Positions 56,683-64,000 of a stretch of DNA of 64,000 bases are shown here, one piece after another; position 1 is the first letter of the stretch, and the number at the start of each line of letters is the position of its first letter. The DNA is from Seriola aureovittata (taxonomy: Eukaryota; Chordata; Actinopteri; Carangiformes; Carangidae), in contig NC_079372.1 in assembly GCF_021018895.1 (NCBI RefSeq), positions 17,664,318 to 17,728,317 of the forward strand. The letters run 5' to 3'. The position numbers were made by a program, and so were the translations under genes. Under the pieces are notes generated by a model. The model was not told where the DNA came from, ran no database searches, and saw only the letters and a list, made by a program, of their open reading frames with translations.

Positions 56683-58680
56683 TTGTGCTGCACTTACAAA
56701 TCAGTGCATGAGAATGAACACAACATTGCATTAACTGTTAAGCCGACCCTGAAAACCCAACAGCTCCAGTGGGGTCCAAAAGTTGGAGACCACGTTCCTC
56801 ATTCACTTCCATTGGAAAGTTTGTTTGTGTGTGTGTTCTAATTTTCAGGACACATCTAAAACTTTACCCGTTCTTTGACATCAGTCTCTGTCACAGATGT
56901 TTATGCTTGCTCCAGAGAAAAGTCAGACTGAAGCTAAAAAGGGTCTTTTTGCCTTGAGGGGACCATTGCAGTGCTTTCTCCTCTTCCTCTTCTTCAGCTG
57001 GTCAAGTTCCTGCACGAACACTTGTCACTCATCTTGAATGACTTCCTTGAAACAGTATTTATCCTGAGGCTGAGGAAACCAGTATGTGGGAATCCAACTC
57101 AGGCAGCCAGCAGTGAACAGATCCAGTGTGCCCTTAACCCTAAAATGAATCCTAATTATTTATTGTGATTTTAAAAGTGATAGTTGTCAGTTTGGAAGTT
57201 AATTTTCTATAAATTGACCCTAACTAGTTGAACTATACTTCACTTTTTCTCCATATCCAGACGTTCATATGGTAATAGCTTCATTTATATGGCCAGCAGA
57301 GAGCAGCATTGCTCTCTGTTTGACTATACTGAGAAATCAGTAGAGAGGACCCCCTCACACTGTTTGGTACCTGCCACTGTGCCAGTGGTGGTAGTGGGCG
57401 TGTGTGTATGGGGTGGGGGGTGCGTTGAATGAGGAGTTCTGTAAAAGAAAAAAAAAAAAGACAGAATAGGATGGAAAACAGGAAGAAAGAGAATAAAGCA
57501 ACAGTGACTGACAGATGGGCAAGAGGGAGAGAAACTTAAACATTGTAATTCATGGCGGATCTGATCGGAGTCAGGAGATTAAAATTGAAATGCCTGAATT
57601 AGTTTGTGTTACATTCACACTCACTTTGCACTGTGTTTCATTATCAGTGTGTCATACCCCCCCCCCAGTATTGAAGCTATCACCATCAGTTCCATCCTCA
57701 CATATCAGCACATCCTTCCCTGTCACTTTCGTCTTTAAATGCAGCCATTCATGCATTAAAATTCAAAAATAATAAAGTTAAAATAATTTTCGCTGCATAC
57801 ATTTCACCGTCGTTCTTTGACTTGACTCATTAAAAGAAAATTAATTGACACTTTTTTTTTTTGCCTGCTGAGTGTGTACCATCAAATACCATGAGCCTAA
57901 TATTGAGTTGCACGCAATTATATTCGATTTTAATCTCAGCTAATCCCATAAAGGATTTCTTTTAACCTGTGTGCCACCTTTTATCTGCATCTCCATCATC
58001 TTCACAAATCCATACCTACAAAAGGATGAAAGCACTCACATGGATTCAACATTTTCTTCTATTCCACAAAGAGTAGATGGGTCTAATAACTTACATAGTC
58101 GGTCTGTTCAACGAATTGGCCCTGTGCCTGAGCAACTCTATATCAATGGGAAAAACATGACGTACTGCCTAAATTAGGGCTAATGCTCACTTAGCGTAAC
58201 ATATGAAAAACAAAGAGGGGGCAACAAATTTCTCTGTCTTCTCTTGAAACCAGAAGTACTGGCTGCAAATTTATTTTGTGCAACTGTATAACCGTGGAGG
58301 TTTGCCGAGTATATTAATTATAAGTCAGTATTGTATCTTAACTGACACAGCTTACACTCTCATTCAAGCATGTTTGAGTAGTTTATTCCATCTGCTGAGG
58401 CTTGAGTGGCTTGTGAATAGGACACAATAAGACACTTCCCAATAAGACACCAAAAGACTGTGATTCCATTCAATTATTCCACCAAACCGTGGTGCATTTT
58501 GTTAAGACTGAGAACTACACCAATAACAGCAAACAATTTCAACATGCGGGAGTGCATGACAGAGGTCTTCATACGTCCAGCATTTTTGGACCTGATCCCA
58601 GACCTACCCCAATGTGCATAAACTAATTTTCGAAAAGAGACCAGATCCAAACTGGACTGAGATTTTTTTTTTTTAAACAG
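56683..58680. other. Non-genic DNA, nothing recognised
   Basis: No coding similarity. C10 tract at about 57657 and T-run near 57851. No familiar repeat. Confidence 0.55.
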
Positions 58681-58732
<52 letters not shown>

Positions 58733-58746
58733 TAATAATAATAATA
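58681..58746. repeat. (AAT)n trinucleotide array, about 22 units
   Basis: Tandem AAT/ATA units with a single AAA interruption near 58730. Long open frames of tyrosine or isoleucine on the complement are artefacts of this array. Confidence 0.97.
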
Positions 58747-60105
58747 AAAAACATGACAAAGATTACATGGAAGATAAATAAAAAATACATACTGGACAAA
58801 GTTACAGACAATAAACATACGATTACAAAGATGAAAAATGGACGTGGACAATAGGTTAGATCACGTGGGATAATTTGTGGGTATACTGGATGTTTGCATG
58901 AGAGGCAGTGATATGTATCCATGTGTCATGGTCCTGCACAAGTTAGTGCGTGCATTACTGTATGTAATACTGTTAAGATATAGTGGTTGATCTCTTCTTT
59001 TTATTTTAGTTCTTAACGATCTATAGAATTGTCGTTATACTTATCACTTTAACTTGGTGTAATCATGAGAATTTCATTGCTACTAACAAACAGCGGTGAT
59101 GGGGTTTGGGGTTGGTCGGGTTTGGCTCGGGGGGGTGGGGGCATGAGTGGTCACTCCTGGCTCGGCTCTTTGGTGGCACAGTGGGGCTCGGGTAGAGTGG
59201 CAGGCCTACCTACCTCCATCTTATTAGAAGACAAATAAACAAAAAAATAATGAAGAAAGCGTACCTTGGTGGATCCATCCTCACTGTCTCCTGCTGAGCC
59301 TTTTATTGTATATAATGATACTGTTGTTATTTTTAGTGTAAACATGGCAGCAGAGGCAACCAGAAGGACGACATGGCTATTTGCTGCTTACTGTGTGAGT
59401 TGATGATGGTTCAGCTTTTTCCATTTGTTGCCATGGTGAGCCACGGCAACCACAGCCTTTATTATAAGTAAGATTAGCAAAGCTACGGCCCACTATCTGG
59501 CTGCATGATGAGATGAGAGTAGGTGAACAGCAGTATGTTGCAAGTTGTTAGTAGGACTGAAGGTCACATTTTTGCACTTCAAGGTTCAAACTCCACATCT
59601 TTCATCAAAATACAGCTGGAGAGCCTGTTTGGATCGATTCAGACGGAGTGAGGCTCGTACCAATAGAGTGGAACCCTATACAACCCAACCATATCTGATT
59701 GGCCTGAATGTAACTTGAACTCGTCTTGATTACTTGGAACTGTGTGGACCCCTGAAGACCTTCACTGTGTCGGTATGAGAAGACATATTTCTCTCATGGT
59801 GTCTAAAGCCTTGGATTATAATCCCATTCAAATATTCTCCTATTAATTCAAGTGTCCTAGTCTGAGTATGGCGAGAAGTGGAGACGCGTTCGTTAAGCTT
59901 CGATAAAGTGATAAGGATTAACAAATCATCACTTACGTTCTTCTCAATCTTTTAATGACAAAAATGACCAAAACAAAGAAAAAATGTCACGAACCAAACT
60001 TTTCCTCTGGTTTGGACGAAAGAGGATGAACTTGTAAGAGTTTCTGCTCTGACATAGAAAATGTGGAAAGACTGCTTTTCTTTCCTTTTTCCTGTGGCAT
60101 CAATG

Positions 60106-60106
<1 letters not shown>
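58747..60106. other. Non-genic DNA, nothing recognised
   Basis: No coding similarity. G-rich patch CTCGGGGGGGTGGGGGC at about 59126. No familiar repeat. Confidence 0.55.
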
Positions 60107-60146
<40 letters not shown>

Positions 60147-60165
60147 TTTTTGCTTTTTTTTTTAC
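60107..60165. repeat. Poly(T) tract, T37 plus GC-interrupted extension
   Basis: 37 T, then GC, six T, GC and ten T. Longest homopolymer in the window. Confidence 0.95.
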
Positions 60166-61254
60166 GATGTGGGTGTTGAACCGCCGGTCACTGCAGACAA
60201 CGCTGAGATGTGTTAAGTGAATGCAGAAAAGTTGTCATTCATTGCACACTGCGCAGTATAATATGACCTTGTTTGAGAGTTGTGTCTGAAGCAGAGATCA
60301 ACAGTGTAACAGAGGCAGACTCCAGACTAGACATCACATCAAACCTCCTTTTGACTTTTTTTTTTCCTTTTTTTCTTCCCTCTGCTCCTTGTCTACTTAT
60401 TTATTCCAATCTCTGAACACCATGTTCCCAGAGAATATTTCACTTGAATATTTCACTACATGCTCCCCCCTCCCCCCTTCTCTCACTCTCTGTCTGCGCG
60501 TTATAATATTTATTTATTTCAGGAATAATTTTTTGGCGAATTACAGCAAAATGGCTACAGCTGTAATCAGAGGATAAGTAGCAGCCGACATGGCAGGTGT
60601 TTGAGGGGAGATAAGGCGAGAACCATTGTGAGACCGTGCCTCACTTCCATTTAAATGTTTTGGGGCTTCGACTTCCTTGTTTGATTTGTTACCTACAGCT
60701 TCCCTGTGAGCTGTCAGGAGGGAGATAGCGTGAGTTTTTCCTTAATGTGGTTTCTTGGGCTACGGTGTTTGTGCCGTCCTTCAGATGTTAGGGGTTAGAT
60801 TTTTTTGGGGGGCATGCCTGCGTGGTGTCATGCAGAAGGGTGCGAGTCAATAGGAGAGTTCATTATTAGATTACAAGGAATCCTGGTTTAAATCGTGGTT
60901 GCCCTCTCAACTTCAAAAGCGCGAGGAATAACAGGCGGCTGCACACGTGTGCATGCATGTGCGAAAAGGGGTCTGGGGGTGTGTAACGGACCGTGCCCAC
61001 ACTCATGCATCTGTACACAGGCGTGCAGATATATATTAAACCCACAATGACACACAGAAAAGCACACACTCACTTGTCTCTCAGGAGTCAGTTGTTAATT
61101 ATATCACTGTGCTGTTTTGTTCCACCTAGTCCTCCAGAGAAGCTAAAGCCAATGTGTTCATGTTTGATTTTTGGCTGCAGCTCTCAGAGAGAGAAAACTG
61201 TTTCCACCATGCCCTTAGTCCTCCATTATTAAGCCAATAAAGAAGTATACAGTG

Positions 61255-61255
<1 letters not shown>
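60166..61255. other. Non-genic, largely repeat-free DNA
   Basis: No coding similarity. 60480-60860 is free of familiar repeats and may contain unique conserved sequence. Short GT/CA patches near 60945. Confidence 0.5.

Positions 61256-61295
<40 letters not shown>
61256..61295. repeat. (TG)n microsatellite, 20 units
   Basis: Perfect TG array. Confidence 0.97.
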
Positions 61296-61297
<2 letters not shown>

Positions 61298-61938
61298 CGT
61301 TGGGGGGTGTGGTGGTGATGGTGGTGGGGGTTCCTCTGTTGAAGCCGTGACTGCACAGCAGTCTCATTTTTATTAGCTCCCAAGACACAATGGACGCCAA
61401 GAGAAAACATCAGAGCCTGCACTGTCTTCCTTGCTTCCTTTCGTTTAAATTAAAGTGATATCTCATTGCTGTACAATAGACTAGCTGTCTAACAGCTGGG
61501 AAATGGAGAGGAATGATAGTGATGTCTGCCATCACTAGAAAGATATGTCTGCTTTGTTTCAAGATGTGTTTTGGGAGGAAGCTTACATGGGGATTTGGGG
61601 GGAAGTGAAGAAGTTGTGAGGCCTGAATTAATGTTGCTGCGCCATGCACTCCAAAGCTTGAGCCATAATTACTTAATGTGTTAAATCAAAACACTGACAG
61701 CTTGATTATTAGAGCTCTGATTAAGTTATCTGGAGTAATTAATTATAAAAGGTTTGGTAGCGGAGACCAGCTCCGTTCCATCTCGGCCTACTAGCCTAGC
61801 TTTATAGGCCGCTAACAGCCTGCTTCGTCTTTAACACCTTGAATCCCTGATAGACAAGGTTAACAGTCTATAGTCGCACTAGCTCTAAGCTAAGGTCTTA
61901 GGTTGTGCAAGGATTCTGAAATGCTGATATAAGCAAGT
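61296..61938. other. Non-genic DNA, nothing recognised
   Basis: 61650-61770 is AT-rich with several TAATTA-type cores; no coding similarity. Confidence 0.5.
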
Positions 61939-62529
61939 TGTTAGGATTAGGACCTTGTGGTCTTTTTCTTTCGCTCTTTTCATCTCCCTCGCGTGTGTGT
62001 GTGTTTGCCCCCAGTTTGTTCTCTGTGTCTGTATTTGTGTGTGTGTGTCAGCTGGGTGTGGCTTCCTGGTTCCTGCTTCCTCTCCATTCTCCGTACTCAC
62101 CCACTTCTCATCATGCAATCAACTCCGCAACCTGCTGCAGTGCAAAGGACCGGTGAAACTCACCATTATTCGCCAGATCGTTCTGACTGTCTGAGTGGTG
62201 TTACCGTTACGGCCTAGATCAGTTCGCTACCGGATTCTTCTGTGTCTTTTTGTAATCCTGTTGTTCCTGTGCCATGGATACATACTCCTGCTATCCTTCC
62301 ACCTGCCGCGCTGCGTTTGCCTGTTCACCTCACCTGCCTGCTCAGTTCCACAGATTCCTGCTTGGTTTGACTCGCCTGTCCGCCTGGTGCAGTGGATCCC
62401 TGTCTGTGAGCTCATCTTTGCCATTATCCTGTCTGCCACATAACCAGCCCCACTCCCCATCATTCTCCAATATTACAATAATAATAATAATAATAATAAG
62501 ACCATAAAAGACCAAAACCTTACACATGT
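61934..62529 (+). mobile_element. Probable solo LTR (61939-62524), imperfect target duplication
   Basis: Starts TGTTAGGATTAGGACC and ends AAAACCTTACA; terminal TGTTAGG pairs with the complement TGTAAGG of the end. The 5 bases before (CAAGT) and after (CATGT) match at four of five positions. The interior is pyrimidine-rich with CTGCCTG-like units, as in several fish LTRs, and ends in an (AAT)n stretch (62477-62499) near where a polyadenylation site would lie. No TATA box was recognised. Length 586 bp, no internal genes. The imperfect duplication makes this weaker than the LTR at 40690. Confidence 0.45.
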
Positions 62530-62594
62530 TAACCCGTAAAGACAAAGTGCAAATTAGGCTTATGGCAAAGTCTTCAGTGTTAGAAGTACTAGAC

Positions 62595-62760
62595 AAATTG
62601 AAAATTTGACCTTATGGTGGCGCTGGAGGAAGGATTCATCCTCCGGGGACCATGAATGTCTGTACGTAATTTTTATGTCAATCCATCCAGTAGTTGTTGA
62701 GATATTTCAAGTGATGGACGGACAGACAGACAGACATTTCCATTCCAAGTGCTCCAGTAT
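62595..62760 (+). repeat. Dispersed teleost repeat (GGTGGCGCTGGAGGAA family)
   Basis: TTATGGTGGCGCTGGAGGAA, GGATTCATCCTCCGGGGACC, ATGAATGTCTGTACGTAATT, CAATCCATCCAGTAGTTGTT and GAGATATTTCAAGTGATGGA with ACAGACAGACAGACA follow the order of a common percomorph interspersed repeat. Truncated to one repeat unit. Non-coding. Confidence 0.65.
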
Positions 62761-63287
62761 TATTATAAAAGAAATAACACTTACTCAGTACGTAGCTGTC
62801 TGCTGTGGCATTGCTTCTGGTGAATGCAGTCTCTTGAGTTGCTCGCCTACTCATGGCTACAGTGCATTACCAAGCTGAATACACACTGCCAGTGATCATA
62901 ATGGAAACTTTACAACATAGATGCAGTTTTACAAACTTACTATAACTCACTATTATTGTATATACACTGTATATGTGTGTTACTATAGAAAGTCCTGTTG
63001 GGACTCCCTGTATCTGTGCAAACTGAGCAACAGATCTGAACATACTGGGAAACCTGGACACTTGATCACTGATTCTACAGCAAAAGGCTTTTTTTCTTAC
63101 GTACCCTGGTGTAACATGCTAGCTTCACTTCTTTTTTGTTAGGAAACTAAACTCTTTTTTTTTTTTTGTTATTTTTTCTTAAAGAATTCATTAACTCCTC
63201 ATGATCATATTTATTCCCCCATAAAAGATAGTTTTTTTTTTTGTAGAAATAATGTTTGTAGAAACTAAGAGGGCATTTAATTTCACA
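62761..63287. other. Non-genic DNA, nothing recognised
   Basis: No coding similarity; T-runs near 63154 and 63231. Confidence 0.6.
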
Positions 63288-63369
63288 TTGTGTTCGATTC
63301 CTGCCTGCTCCAGTGTGCATGTCAAGATACTAAACCCCAAATTGCTCCCATGTATCATCGGTGTATGTG

Positions 63370-63421
<52 letters not shown>

Positions 63422-63489
63422 TGTTTGTGTTTGTGGTAGAAAATGCACTATATAAGTACAAAATATATAAGTGCAGTCCATTTACCATT
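63288..63489 (+). mobile_element. tRNA-derived SINE copy split by a GT microsatellite
   Basis: B-box-like GTTCGATTC (63292-63300) is followed by CTGCTCCAGTGTGCATGTC, AAGATACTAAACCCC, AAATTGCTCCCATG and ATCGGTGTATGTG. The array 63376-63418 then replaces the usual region up to the shoulder. The tail GAAAATGCACTATATAAGTA and GTGCAGTCCATTTACCAT closes the element. Same family and orientation as 22503-22737. The tRNA-like 5' A-box region is missing or too degraded to see. Confidence 0.7.
63376..63418. repeat. (TG)n microsatellite inside a SINE
   Basis: About 21 TG units, followed by three TTTGTG-type variants. It grew from the GTGTATG/GTGTG stretch native to the SINE. Confidence 0.95.
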
Positions 63490-64000
63490 TGTGTTTGGAG
63501 ATGCCAGAAGACTCTTGTCTTAAGTCTTGAGACAGGTTGTAGCCTTGTTAATTAGGTTTCTTGTTTTTACGTATTGGATGAAAACACTTCAACTGCCTTA
63601 TTCACATTATTTACTTTCAAAATAGAAAATACAAATGGTGGATTGCTCTTCATTTCAGAGCTGATATGAATGTAAATATGGAGTATTATCTGGTTCTGTA
63701 GTCTGGCGTCATGTATTTTTTTTGTTGTCACCAAATCTCATAATCCAGACACTTTTGGCATTAAGACACACTTGATGAGTATTCCTGGAAGCAGTGATAA
63801 ACTAAATGTTCATCACTAGCAAAGGGCCCTGGTTCAGCCCAACCAGTGTGGTTATGGAAAATAACACACCTTTGTGCCTTGTGTTATTTTTTTAATACAG
63901 TACAGTACGCTATATGACATGAATGAGTGAGTGTGAGCTAAAACGACCACCTGACTAACTGACTTACTGAAACTGATCACCTGACAGCCAATAACATCAC
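63490..64000. other. Non-genic DNA, nothing recognised
   Basis: No coding similarity or familiar repeat to the end of the window. Confidence 0.6.

Noticed and set aside
58474..58922. Long open frames rich in tyrosine or isoleucine
   Set aside because: They are the six-frame translation of the (AAT)n array at 58681-58746.
1..64000. CRISPR arrays, operons, prophage or other prokaryotic systems
   Set aside because: No regularly spaced repeats, no dense coding, and abundant vertebrate-type retroposons and microsatellites; the sequence is eukaryotic.

Overview
This window is vertebrate nuclear DNA, almost certainly from a ray-finned fish and probably a percomorph (spiny-rayed) teleost. The inference rests on the repeats: L2-type LINE fragments, a tRNA-derived SINE, the 'remnants of foldback' families, the GTGAGGAC/TTAGGG family, the nuclear-receptor-half-site family, and very frequent long CA/GT and poly(A/T) tracts. 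All of these are typical of teleost introns and intergenic DNA. There are no operons, ribosome binding sites or prokaryotic systems here.

No intact host protein-coding gene was found. Every open reading frame is short, and the only ones with recognisable protein similarity are decayed transposable-element fragments: an L2-like LINE C-terminus (about 41.6-42.15 kb, minus), a second L2-like LINE with reverse-transcriptase motifs (about 44.8-45.9 kb, plus), a piggyBac-like transposase N-terminus with a small intron (about 27.3-27.76 kb, minus), and a hAT-like transposase fragment (about 33.8-34.05 kb, plus). The window is best read as a gene desert or one or more long introns.

Layout. 0-4.8 kb: unremarkable AT-rich DNA. 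4.8-5.3 kb: CA/GT microsatellite leading into a telomere-like dispersed repeat. 6.5-11.3 kb: repeat cluster with a solo LTR (6947-7274, TTTG target duplications), an inverted pair of one MITE-like family (6.7 and 10.5 kb), a foldback copy, a TCAC tandem array and a repeat carrying ERR/estrogen-response-like sites. 12-21.6 kb: mostly unassigned DNA with repeat scraps. 21.65-22.75 kb: a MITE-like element and a tRNA-derived SINE. 25.5-26.4 kb: an interrupted dispersed repeat. 27.3-29.7 kb: piggyBac remnant and two more repeats. 30.9 kb: a long TG array. 32-38 kb: more repeats and the hAT remnant. 40.2-46 kb: a possible regulatory block, a solo LTR with a perfect GTGTT duplication (40690-41133), then the two LINE fragments. 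48.5-51.7 kb: repeat-poor DNA with AT-rich homeodomain/POU-like motifs, the best candidate for conserved non-coding elements. 52-56.5 kb: several copies of two dispersed families. 58-64 kb: AAT, poly(T) and TG arrays, a probable third LTR, and a SINE split by a GT microsatellite.

How it works together: nothing indicates a gene pathway. The sequence records nested transposon insertions over a non-coding background that may hold distal enhancers. Family assignments were made from memory of protein motifs and repeat consensus sequences and could not be checked by search.
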